Assembly (NCBI GenBank): GCA_937917025.1
Contig: CALFSF010000098.1
Coordinates: forward strand, 1 to 7,097
DNA: 7,097 nt
Reading direction: 5' to 3'
Source: an uncultured Paraburkholderia sp.
GTDB lineage: Bacteria > Pseudomonadota > Gammaproteobacteria > Burkholderiales > Burkholderiaceae
The notes beneath the pieces were generated by a model that searched no databases, was not told where the DNA came from, and saw nothing but the letters and a program-made list of their open reading frames with translations. Position numbers and translations under genes: made by a program. Shown here piece by piece: positions 1 to 5,998 of this stretch (its first letter is position 1; each line of letters starts with the position of its first letter).

Positions 1-454
1 CACGCTGCATACAAACGACGCACCGACCGCCGTCGCCCGACTGATCGACATCGGCGTCGCGCCGTACAACCTGGCAGCGGCGTTGCGCGTGGTGACGGCG
101 CAGCGCCTGGTGCGGCGACTGTGCGTGGCGTGCCGTGGACCGGCGAATGAATCCGCCGCCGCGCTGCGCGCTGCCGGCTTCTGCGAAGCGCAGCTCGACG
201 GCTGGGTGCCGTATGCAGCAAAAGGCTGCGCCGCGTGCCACGGCGTGGGCTATACCGGACGCATCGGCGTGCATCAGGTGATGCCGGTTTCGGACGCCAC
301 GCGCGAGCTGATCGTCGCGCGCGCAGGCACGCTTGCGATAGCGAAACAGGCGCACGCCGAATGCGTCCGCACGCTTCGCGAGGCGGCGCTGGCCCGGGTG
401 CGCGACGGCACGACAAGTCTGGCCGAAGCGCTGGCCGCAACGGAGGTTGCATGA
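1..454 (+). CDS. pilB: Type IV pilus assembly ATPase PilB (GspE/PulE family), 3' part
   Basis: This is the C-terminal part of the hexameric cytoplasmic ATPase that powers pilus extension. The 5' end lies before the window. The first whole codon begins at base 2, giving about 150 visible residues before the TGA at 452-454. The opening residues TLHTNDAPTAVARLIDIGV are the conserved segment after Walker B in this family (His box; 'LHTND' with a following Arg). The C-terminal zinc-binding tetracysteine motif is present: LCVAC, then GCAAC, followed by the usual GYTGRIGVHQVMPV stretch. Such Cys pairs occur in PilB and GspE but not in the retraction ATPase PilT. The stop overlaps the pilC start (ATGA), which supports an operon with pilC and pilD. 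GspE of a type II secretion system is the alternative, but the adjacent pilC and pilD without other gsp genes favour the pilus system. Confidence 0.9.
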   Translation, partial: TLHTNDAPTAVARLIDIGVAPYNLAAALRVVTAQRLVRRLCVACRGPANESAAALRAAGFCEAQLDGWVPYAAKGCAACHGVGYTGRIGVHQVMPVSDATRELIVARAGTLAIAKQAHAECVRTLREAALARVRDGTTSLAEALAATEVA

Positions 455-1686
455 ACATGGCCACACCTCCTTCGCACCCCTCGTCGTCCGATCTGCGCTT
501 TGCGTGGCGTGCCGTCGATTCGAGCGGAGCCCGCCGTCGCGGCACGTTGATCGCGCCGGATCCGGCCATCGCGCGCACTCTGCTCAAGCGCGACAACCTG
601 TTCGTCTACGAACTCGAGGCGCGCGGGCGGGCATCGCGCCCGAAGGCCCGCGCCGCCGAAGTCACGCTGTTCACCCGGCAACTCGCAAGCCTTCTGCGCG
701 CGGGGCTGCCCCTCGCACCCGCACTCGATCTGCTGGCGCAATCGCCAGCGCGCCGCGGCCGCGAGGGTATGCCGCGCATCGTCGGCGCGCTGGCTCGCGA
801 CATCACCGCCGGCCTGCGATTCTCGGCCGCGCTCGAACGGCATCCCGTGCAGTTCGGCGCGTTGTACTGCCAGCTCGTCGGCGTCGGCGAGGCAACGGGT
901 GCGCTCGCGTCAGTCCTCGCGCGTATCGCCGACGACCGCGAGCGTGCCGCCGCGCAGCGGGCCAAAGTCAGGGCCGCGCTCACCTATCCGGTCGCGATCC
1001 TGCTGCTCGCGCTTGCGATCACCGTGGCACTCCTCGTGTGGGTCGTGCCGACGTTCCAGCAGATCTTCGACGGCTTCGGCGCGAAGCTGCCCGTGCCCAC
1101 CCAATTCGTGATCGCACTTTCGTTCGCCGCGGCGCGCTGGAGTGTGCCCGCGCTCGCATGCGTGATCACGGCGTGCGTCGCCACGGCACACGTGCTGCGT
1201 CGCTCGGACAAGGCGCGCGTTTCCTTTGCACGCCTGACGCTGAAGCTGCCCATCGCCGGACCACTACTGACAACGCTGTGCTCGGCCCGCTGGAGCCGCG
1301 CGCTCGGCACGCTGCTCTCGGCCGGCACGCCGTTATCGGATGCGTTCGACTCCCTGACGCACGCCACCGGCAATGCCTACGTCGATCGCGCGACCGGTGA
1401 CATCGCGCTCCGGCTTCGTCGCGGGGAACGGCTCGCCGCGGCGATGCAGACGGCGCGCTGCTTTCCGCCGGAAATCGTGCAACCCGTCGCCGTCGCCGAG
1501 GAATCGGGCGCATTGGACGCGATGTTGATCGACGTCGCGTCGCTCTGCGACCGGCAGGTCGACGAAAAGATCGGCACGCTGGCAAGCCTGTGCGAGCCGC
1601 TTGTCATCATGGTGCTGGGTGTGCTCGTCGGCGGTCTCGTCATCGCGATGTATCTTCCCATCATTCAACTCGGCAACGTGGTGTAG
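451..1686 (+). CDS. pilC: Type IV pilus inner-membrane platform protein PilC (GspF family)
   Basis: PilC is the polytopic inner-membrane platform protein that couples the PilB ATPase to pilin insertion. The product is 411 residues, close to the usual 400 or so. It has the family's duplicated T2SF layout. A short N-terminal cytoplasmic region is followed by the first F domain from about residue 73 (FTRQLASLLRAGLPL), a membrane segment at about 181-199 (ending VVPTF), and a second hydrophobic stretch at about 217-249. The second F domain starts at about 278 (SARWSRALGTLLSAGTPL), and the last membrane helix is at about 384-404. GGAGG at 442-446 precedes the start. I chose the ATG at 451 because it overlaps the pilB stop, but the in-frame ATG at 457 lies 10 nt from the same Shine-Dalgarno and is also possible. 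It is translationally linked to pilB. Confidence 0.92.
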   Translation: MNMATPPSHPSSSDLRFAWRAVDSSGARRRGTLIAPDPAIARTLLKRDNLFVYELEARGRASRPKARAAEVTLFTRQLASLLRAGLPLAPALDLLAQSPARRGREGMPRIVGALARDITAGLRFSAALERHPVQFGALYCQLVGVGEATGALASVLARIADDRERAAAQRAKVRAALTYPVAILLLALAITVALLVWVVPTFQQIFDGFGAKLPVPTQFVIALSFAAARWSVPALACVITACVATAHVLRRSDKARVSFARLTLKLPIAGPLLTTLCSARWSRALGTLLSAGTPLSDAFDSLTHATGNAYVDRATGDIALRLRRGERLAAAMQTARCFPPEIVQPVAVAEESGALDAMLIDVASLCDRQVDEKIGTLASLCEPLVIMVLGVLVGGLVIAMYLPIIQLGNVV

Positions 1687-1714
1687 CATCGCAGCCGAAT
1701 CCGATCATTCAGCC

Positions 1715-2641
1715 ATGCGCACGATCACGTCCCTGACCGACTCCCCTTTCGGCGGCCCGCTGGGCTATTACACCGCCAGCGTCACCGCAGCGTTCAGCGC
1801 TCTGCCAGCCAGCGCGCAGATTGCATTCGCCGTCGTGTTCGGTCTCGTCATCGGCAGCTTCGTGAACGTGGTGGCGCACCGGCTGCCCATCATGCTCGAA
1901 CGCGCGTGGCGCAACGAAGTAAGCGAGACAACGGGCCACACGCTCGAAGGGGACACCCTTCCCGCGCGCTATGACCTGTGGCTGCCTCGCAGCGCATGTC
2001 CGCATTGCGGCCACACGTTGAAGGCCTGGGAAAACATTCCCGTGCTGAGCTATCTGCTGTTGCGCGGCCGCTGCTCGCATTGCCATGCGCGCGTGAGCCT
2101 GCGCTATCCCGTGATCGAAATAGCGAGCGCCGCGCTCGCGGCCGGATCGCTCGTGACGTTCGGCGCGACAGGCACCGCGCTCGCCGCGTTCGGACTCTGC
2201 GCAACGCTGCTTGCGATGAGCGCGATCGACGTCGATACGCACCTGCTGCCGGACTCAATGACGCTGCCGCTTTTGTGGGCCGGCCTGATCATCAACTTCG
2301 AAGGCACGTTCGCGACGCTGCACGATGCCGTTCTCGGCGCGATCGCGGGCTACCTCACGCTGTGGTGCGTCCACTGGCTTTTCAGGCTCATACGCGGCAT
2401 CGAAGGCATGGGCTACGGCGATTTCAAGCTGCTTGCGGCGCTCGGCGCGTGGCTCGGCTGGGCGGCGTTGCCGCAGATCGTCGTGATCGCGGCGGTCGCC
2501 GGTGCGGTCGTCGGATTGCTCGCGACGTGGTGTGGCCGGATGCGCTTCGAGGAGCCGTTGCCGTTTGGCCCGTTTCTCGCGGCGGGCGGGGTAATCACCT
2601 TGTTTCTCGGCACGCCGTTGTATCGGGCGTTGGGGGGCTGA
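1715..2641 (+). CDS. pilD: Prepilin peptidase / N-methyltransferase PilD
   Basis: This membrane-embedded aspartyl protease (type IV prepilin peptidase, A24 family) cleaves the leader of type IV prepilins and methylates the new N-terminal Phe. The product is 308 residues. The first membrane segment contains the conserved GSFVN at 47-51, followed by HRLP. A cytoplasmic loop carries two Cys pairs, C95/C98 and C120/C123, as in bifunctional enzymes. The catalytic aspartates are D172, in the AIDVDTHLLPD segment, and D236, in GMGYGDFKLL. Their spacing of 64 equals that of D149/D213 in Pseudomonas PilD. The rest is several hydrophobic helices. The ATG at 1715 is the first start after the pilC stop 28 nt upstream, and no clear Shine-Dalgarno is visible. 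About 35 residues precede the first conserved helix, slightly more than in many homologues. The peptidase may also serve any type II secretion pseudopilins. Confidence 0.93.
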   Translation: MRTITSLTDSPFGGPLGYYTASVTAAFSALPASAQIAFAVVFGLVIGSFVNVVAHRLPIMLERAWRNEVSETTGHTLEGDTLPARYDLWLPRSACPHCGHTLKAWENIPVLSYLLLRGRCSHCHARVSLRYPVIEIASAALAAGSLVTFGATGTALAAFGLCATLLAMSAIDVDTHLLPDSMTLPLLWAGLIINFEGTFATLHDAVLGAIAGYLTLWCVHWLFRLIRGIEGMGYGDFKLLAALGAWLGWAALPQIVVIAAVAGAVVGLLATWCGRMRFEEPLPFGPFLAAGGVITLFLGTPLYRALGG

Positions 2642-2644
2642 ACC

Positions 2645-3247
2645 ATGTTTGCTGTCGGGATAACAGGCGGAATCGGTAGCGGCAAGTCCACGGTCGCGGA
2701 TCTGTTCGCGGCGCGCGGCGTGCCGCTTGTCGATACGGACGTGATCGCGCATCGCATCACCGCGCCGGGCGGCATCGCGATGCCATCGATTGCGAAGGAG
2801 TTCGGTCCGTCGTTCGTTGCGCAGGACGGCTCGCTCGACCGCGCCCGGATGCGCGCGCTCGTCTTCAGCGACGATACAGCCCGGTCGCGGCTCGAAGCGA
2901 TCACGCATCCGCTGATCCGCGCCGAGACCGAGCGCGAGCGAAGCGAGGCGCGCGGCCCGTATCTGATGGTTGTCGTACCGTTGCTCGTCGAATCGGGTAG
3001 CTGGAAGACGAAGGTGGACCGCGTGCTCGTCGTCGACTGCGCCGTCGAAACGCAGATCGCGCGCGTCATGCGCCGCAACGCGTTCACGCGCGACCAGGTA
3101 CTCGCGATCATCGCGCGTCAGGCGACCCGCGAAGCGCGGCTCGCCGCGGCGGACGACGTCATTGTCAATGATGCCGTTTCCGTCGAGACGCTTTCCATGG
3201 ACGTCGACGCATTGCACCGGCAGTACGTTGCGCTGGCCGGCGCGTAA
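2645..3247 (+). CDS. coaE: Dephospho-CoA kinase
   Basis: CoaE phosphorylates the 3'-hydroxyl of dephospho-CoA with ATP, the last step of coenzyme A synthesis, in the cytoplasm. The 200-residue product is normal for the family. The P-loop GGIGSGKST lies at residues 8-16, followed by VDTD at 29-32. Further family signatures are ITHP around H88, VPLLVES at 111-117, and a C-terminal segment with a basic Arg (about R162) and ADDVIVND (about 169-176). The gene starts 3 nt after the pilD stop. A G-rich Shine-Dalgarno-like run (2632-2637) lies inside the end of pilD, 7 nt from the ATG. This spacing implies cotranscription with the pil genes, as is common in proteobacteria where coaE sits beside pilB/C/D. 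No intrinsic terminator with a T-tract is visible directly after the stop. Confidence 0.96.
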   Translation: MFAVGITGGIGSGKSTVADLFAARGVPLVDTDVIAHRITAPGGIAMPSIAKEFGPSFVAQDGSLDRARMRALVFSDDTARSRLEAITHPLIRAETERERSEARGPYLMVVVPLLVESGSWKTKVDRVLVVDCAVETQIARVMRRNAFTRDQVLAIIARQATREARLAAADDVIVNDAVSVETLSMDVDALHRQYVALAGA

Positions 3248-3408
3248 CACCCGCCAGCCAGCAACGGGCCAACGAGCGACCTGCAGACCACACTCGTCCT
3301 CATGCTCCCCCCACCGCCACCAGCTGCAAGCGCACCGCATAAACCGTGCTTCACCAGCGCCCCGTCCGGCCACGAAACCGGCCGCGCGCGCCGCCACATG
3401 GCCATCAC

Positions 3409-3437
3409 GGTTCAGGCGCAGAAAATGCGCCCGAACC
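3409..3437. repeat. 29-bp imperfect inverted repeat upstream of zapD
   Basis: The left arm is GGTTC-A-GGCGCA (3409-3420), the loop is GAAAA (3421-3425), and the right arm is TGCGCC-C-GAACC (3426-3437). All 11 flanking positions pair and only A3414 opposes C3432. In an RNA copied from the other strand this becomes a G-U pair, giving 12 continuous pairs. It lies 161 nt after the coaE stop and ends 18 nt before the zapD -35 box. An A-tract (AAAAAA, 3442-3447) follows it, so it is not a classical intrinsic terminator on the plus strand. It could be a 3'-end or stability hairpin for the coaE mRNA, or a protein-binding site for zapD control. The structure is seen directly; the role is inference. 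Confidence 0.6.
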
Positions 3438-3455
3438 AGCGAAAAAAGTGCGTCA

Positions 3456-3484
3456 TTGCTAGGGTAGTCACACGGCATTAGAAT
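3456..3484 (+). promoter_or_regulatory. Sigma70-like promoter of zapD
   Basis: The -35 TTGCTA (3456-3461, 4/6 to consensus) and -10 TAGAAT (3479-3484, 5/6) are separated by exactly 17 nt. Transcription would start near 3491, leaving a leader of about 35 nt before the zapD TTG. The six-A run at 3442-3447 falls around -44 to -49 and could act as a partial UP element. The position just before a gene that follows a 279-nt gap supports the call; there is no experimental evidence. Confidence 0.6.
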
Positions 3485-3512
3485 GTCCTGCAATCCCGTC
3501 ACCGACCACGCC

Positions 3513-3529
3513 AGAGGCGAGCGCGCTTG
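3513..3529 (+). promoter_or_regulatory. zapD ribosome-binding site and TTG start
   Basis: AGAGG (3513-3517) lies 9 nt before TTG at 3527-3529. The same frame carries a TAG stop at 3479-3481, inside the -10 box, and no ATG or GTG between that stop and 3527. The conserved ZapD N-terminus (ILYEYPFNERIR) begins immediately after, so TTG is effectively the only reasonable start. Confidence 0.75.
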
Positions 3530-4282
3530 ATCCTTTACGAGTATCCCTTCAACGAGCGAATCCGTACGCTGTTGCGCCTCGAAGATCTGTTCGAGCGCTT
3601 CACGTTCTTTCTGACCCAGGAAGACGCCAGGGAGCACCATGTTGCGCTGACGACCCTCTTCGAAATCGCCGAGGTCGCGGGTCGCGCGGATCTGAAGTCG
3701 GATCTGATGAAAGAACTCGAACGGCAACGCCAGACGCTGGCGCCGTTTCGCGGCAATCCCGGCATCGAGCAGAACGCGCTCGAAGCGGTCCTGGGAGAGA
3801 TCGAGCAGACGCTCGCCGGCCTCACGCAGATGCAGGGCAAAACCGGCCAGCATCTTGCAGACAACGAATGGCTCGCCAGCATCCGCAGCCGGGCGATTAT
3901 TCCCGGCGGCACCTGCAAGTTCGATCTGCCGTCATATTTCGCGTGGCAACAGACGCATCCGGACCAGCGTCGTCAGGACATTGCCAAATGGGTCACGCCG
4001 CTGCTGGCGCTGCGTGATGCCGCAACGATCGTGTTGCGTCTTGCGCGTGAATCGGGACAGGCTTCGAAGGTAATGGCGATGCAGGGAAGCTATCAACAGA
4101 TGCTCTCCGGCCGCTCGTATCAATTGATGCAGGTGAGAGTGGCGCCGGAATTGCGCGTGATTCCGGAGGCAAGTGCCAACAAGTACATGCTGTGGGTGCG
4201 TTTCACGGTGCAGGACGGCGACCTGAGGCCGCGCCCGGTCGATGTCGACGTACCGTTCCAGCTTACCCTGTGCAGCCTGTAA
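3527..4282 (+). CDS. zapD: Cell division protein ZapD (FtsZ-associated, formerly YacF)
   Basis: ZapD binds the C-terminal tail of FtsZ and crosslinks its filaments, promoting Z-ring bundling at midcell in the cytoplasm. The 251-residue product is close to E. coli ZapD at 247. The family's N-terminus is present (YEYPFNERIRTLLRLEDLF at about 4-22), as is an all-helical N-terminal half rich in Glu, Gln and Leu. Also characteristic are the central GNPGIEQNALE, a SRAIIPGGTCKFDLP segment near 122-136, and a beta-type C-terminal half ending in VDVPFQLTLCSL. Translation starts at TTG with an AGAGG site 9 nt upstream, which may hold expression down. It has its own sigma70-like promoter, so it can be expressed apart from the pil-coaE genes. 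yacG follows after 126 nt. Confidence 0.94.
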   Translation: MILYEYPFNERIRTLLRLEDLFERFTFFLTQEDAREHHVALTTLFEIAEVAGRADLKSDLMKELERQRQTLAPFRGNPGIEQNALEAVLGEIEQTLAGLTQMQGKTGQHLADNEWLASIRSRAIIPGGTCKFDLPSYFAWQQTHPDQRRQDIAKWVTPLLALRDAATIVLRLARESGQASKVMAMQGSYQQMLSGRSYQLMQVRVAPELRVIPEASANKYMLWVRFTVQDGDLRPRPVDVDVPFQLTLCSL

Positions 4283-4408
4283 GAGCGGCACCCACGCGGT
4301 AAAAGCTGTCGAGACGGCCGCGAGAGCGAGACGCGGCCTTTGAAACTGGCCTCGTTCGCCCCATGTTTGAAGCTTCCCGTTCCTGATTGCGATTGATCGC
4401 CTGACCGT
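4283..4408. other. zapD-yacG intergenic region
   Basis: This 126-nt gap contains the terminator-like hairpin at 4316-4341 and the small palindrome at 4389-4400. It has only a weak promoter candidate, TTGAAA at 4340-4345. No open frame here looks coding. Confidence 0.4.
4316..4341 (+). terminator. Terminator-like hairpin after zapD
   Basis: A perfect 7-bp GC stem, GGCCGCG (4316-4322) and CGCGGCC (4332-4338), encloses a 9-nt loop and is followed by only TTT (4339-4341). It lies 34 nt after the zapD stop and 68 nt before yacG. The short T-run suggests partial termination or 3'-end protection rather than full termination. Confidence 0.45.
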
Positions 4409-4606
4409 ATGCCCACTGTCGTCAAATGCCCAACCTGCGGAAAGGACGTCCGCTGGACACCTGAAAACCGCTTCCGCCCCTTCTGTTCAGATCGCTGCAA
4501 GCAGATCGATCTTGGCGCGTGGGCCGCCGAAAAGTACAAGATCGGCGGCACCGACGAAGAACCGCCTTCGGACGAAACCCCTACCGGCGACTACAACCCG
4601 CACTGA
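4409..4606 (+). CDS. yacG: DNA gyrase inhibitor YacG (zinc-ribbon protein)
   Basis: YacG is a small zinc protein; the E. coli version binds GyrB and blocks DNA binding by gyrase. The 65-residue product has the four-Cys zinc site C7-x2-C10-x15-C26-x3-C30 in the family context CPTCGKDVRWTPENRFRPF and FCSDRCKQIDLGAWAAE. An acidic, disordered-looking tail from about residue 48 follows, matching the usual length of about 65. The start at ATG 4409 is set by the conserved N-terminus. No clear Shine-Dalgarno is visible upstream, only a small palindrome GCGAT-TG-ATCGC at 4389-4400. A weak promoter (TTGAAA at 4340-4345 with a poor -10 near 4362) is possible but unconvincing, so read-through from zapD may supply expression. 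Its stop is 46 nt from the convergent Nudix gene. Confidence 0.93.
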   Translation: MPTVVKCPTCGKDVRWTPENRFRPFCSDRCKQIDLGAWAAEKYKIGGTDEEPPSDETPTGDYNPH

Positions 4607-4652
4607 CGCCGCAACCGCGCGCGAACCCGATGCGCAACACACGAGGCGCGCG

Positions 4653-5084
4653 CTACTTCTCCGCCGCGAGCCATTCCAGCACTGGAATGGTGGCCGGCAG
4701 CAGGGGTGAGACTTCGGCGGGCAACGCCTGCCAGACGAGGGCCTGACCTTCGCGTCCGTGCGGCTCACCGTCCCACTCGGTCACCTTGCAGAAATAGAGC
4801 CGCACGTACGCATGCGGATAGTCGTGTTCGAGCGTGTGCCAGCGATGGCTCGCCTTCACGTCGATTCCGAGTTCCTCGTGCAGTTCGCGGGCGAGCGCGG
4901 CTTCGACCGATTCGCCCGGCTCCAGTTTCCCGCCCGGAAACTCCCAGTAGCCTTCGTACGGCTTGCCTGCGGGCCGCTGCGCCAGCAGGTAGCGCCCGTC
5001 TGGCAGCACCAGCACGCCGACCGCGACTTCGGTGACCGGCCGCGCAGCGCCCGCAGTACCGGCGACGTCAGCGGCGCCGCTCAT
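4653..5084 (-). CDS. mutT: MutT-like Nudix hydrolase (8-oxo-dGTP diphosphatase candidate)
   Basis: Nudix enzymes hydrolyse nucleoside diphosphate derivatives; MutT cleaves 8-oxo-dGTP to the monophosphate and so prevents A:T to C:G changes. The product is 143 residues. The Nudix box is complete at residues 52-74 (G-x5-E58-x7-R66-E67-L-x-E70-E71-x-G-I). It is preceded by VAVGVLVLPDGRYLLAQRP and YEGYWEFPGG, as in MutT proteins. MutT function is supported by the position next to yacG, matching the mutT-yacG neighbourhood of enterobacteria, but substrate cannot be read from the sequence. The ATG at 5084 overlaps the TGA of the upstream ATPase (ATGA), implying translational coupling. The frame stays open far upstream, but this is a compositional shadow. 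The first 16 residues are Ala/Gly-rich and probably not part of the fold. Confidence 0.92.
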   Translation of the reverse strand: MSGAADVAGTAGAARPVTEVAVGVLVLPDGRYLLAQRPAGKPYEGYWEFPGGKLEPGESVEAALARELHEELGIDVKASHRWHTLEHDYPHAYVRLYFCKVTEWDGEPHGREGQALVWQALPAEVSPLLPATIPVLEWLAAEK

Positions 5085-5974
5085 GCGCCCGCTGCCGATG
5101 CCTGCGGCGCCTGGGACTTGCGCCCCGACCAGTCGCGCGCGAACTGCCACGCCACCCGGCCCGAACGCGAACCGCGCTCCAGCGCCCAGACGAGCGCGTC
5201 GCCGCGCGCCGCTTCGACCTCGGCATCGGCGCAGCCGAAATGACGCAGCCAGTGGCCGACGATCGCCAGGTAATCGTCCTGCTTGAACGGGTAGAAACTC
5301 ACCCACAGGCCGAAGCGCTCCGACAGTGAAATCTTTTCCTCGACCACTTCGCCCGGATGGATTTCGCCATCGGACGTGTGCTTGTACGTGTCGTTGTCGC
5401 TCATGTACTCGGGCAGCAAATGGCGGCGGTTCGAGGTCGCGTAGATCAGCACGTTGTCCGACTGCGCGGCCACCGAGCCGTCGAGCGCCACCTTCAGCGC
5501 CTTGTAGCCCGATTCGCCCTCTTCGAACGAGAGATCGTCGCAGAACACGATGAACCGCTCCGGGCGCGATGAGATCAGGTCGACGATGTCGCCGAGATCG
5601 TGCAGGTCGTCCTTGTCCACTTCGATCAGGCGCAGACCGTCCTCTGCGTGCGCGTTCAGACAGGCCTTGATCAGCGACGACTTGCCGGTGCCGCGCGAGC
5701 CCGTCAGCAGCACGTTGTTCGCCGGCTGGCTGTGTACGAACTGACGCGTGTTCTGTTCGATCAGCGACTTCTGCCGGTCGATGTTCTGCAGATCGTCGAG
5801 CGAGATCGTCGAAATCGACGGCACCGGTTGCAGGTAGCCGCGTCCCTGGCGCTTGCGCCAGCGGAATGCAACGGCCGCGGACCAGTCGACATCGAGTGCC
5901 GCGGGCGGAAGCATCGCTTCCAGGCGGCCGAGCACGGCTTCGGCGCGCGTCAAAAACTGTTCGAGTTTGTCCAT
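5081..5974 (-). CDS. AAA+ ATP-binding protein, DUF815 family, function unknown
   Basis: The product is a 297-residue predicted cytoplasmic P-loop ATPase. It has Walker A GSRGTGKSS at about 92-100, Walker B FIVFCDD at 141-147, and a sensor-1-like Asn in IYATSNRRHLL (N182). A conserved SERFGLW segment with R220 is a candidate arginine finger. These features fit the DUF815 family (PF05673), which is widespread but has no settled function. The N-terminal 50 or so residues are helical and family-specific, and the tail after about 275 is basic and then Ala-rich. The gene lies 24 nt after argJ and overlaps the Nudix gene by 4 nt, so all three are probably cotranscribed. No good Shine-Dalgarno precedes the ATG at 5974, which hints at coupling to argJ translation or weak initiation. 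There is no membrane segment or signal peptide. Confidence 0.88.
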   Translation of the reverse strand: MDKLEQFLTRAEAVLGRLEAMLPPAALDVDWSAAVAFRWRKRQGRGYLQPVPSISTISLDDLQNIDRQKSLIEQNTRQFVHSQPANNVLLTGSRGTGKSSLIKACLNAHAEDGLRLIEVDKDDLHDLGDIVDLISSRPERFIVFCDDLSFEEGESGYKALKVALDGSVAAQSDNVLIYATSNRRHLLPEYMSDNDTYKHTSDGEIHPGEVVEEKISLSERFGLWVSFYPFKQDDYLAIVGHWLRHFGCADAEVEAARGDALVWALERGSRSGRVAWQFARDWSGRKSQAPQASAAGA

Positions 5975-5998
5975 TATATGTGTGGCCCGGTATCGGTA

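Larger units (their letters stand above)
3248..3526. other. Intergenic region between coaE and zapD
   Basis: This 279-nt gap is large for so compact a stretch. Its first part, to about 3400, is C-rich on the plus strand (for example the CCCCCCACC tract near 3306) and holds no gene I can support. A weak 5-bp hairpin (CGGCC 3367-3371, GGCCG 3380-3384) has no T-tract. The second part contains the 29-bp inverted repeat, an A-tract, the zapD promoter and the short leader. The short open frames that cross it are extensions of coaE shadows. Confidence 0.5.

Noticed and set aside
447..1400. Plus-strand 317-codon frame overlapping pilC
   Set aside because: It is a shadow of pilC in another frame, highly Arg/Ala/His-rich, and has no recognisable domain.
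3367..3384. Short hairpin CGGCC/GGCCG as the coaE terminator
   Set aside because: It has only 5 bp, an 8-nt loop and no T-run, and lies more than 100 nt past the stop.
2970..3467. Plus-strand 165-codon frame running from coaE into the intergenic gap
   Set aside because: It is Ser/Arg/Thr-rich, starts inside coaE, has no ribosome site, and ends within the zapD promoter region.
2255..3853. Long minus-strand open frame (532 codons) opposite pilD, coaE and zapD
   Set aside because: It is antisense to three well-supported genes, is full of Arg, Ala and Asp typical of GC-rich shadows, and shows no family motif.
4617..4653. GC-only stem (GCGCGCG with CGCGCGC) in the convergent yacG/mutT gap as a shared terminator
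   Set aside because: The loop is 23 nt, the arms are simple CG alternations expected by chance in this composition, and no T-tract follows on either strand.
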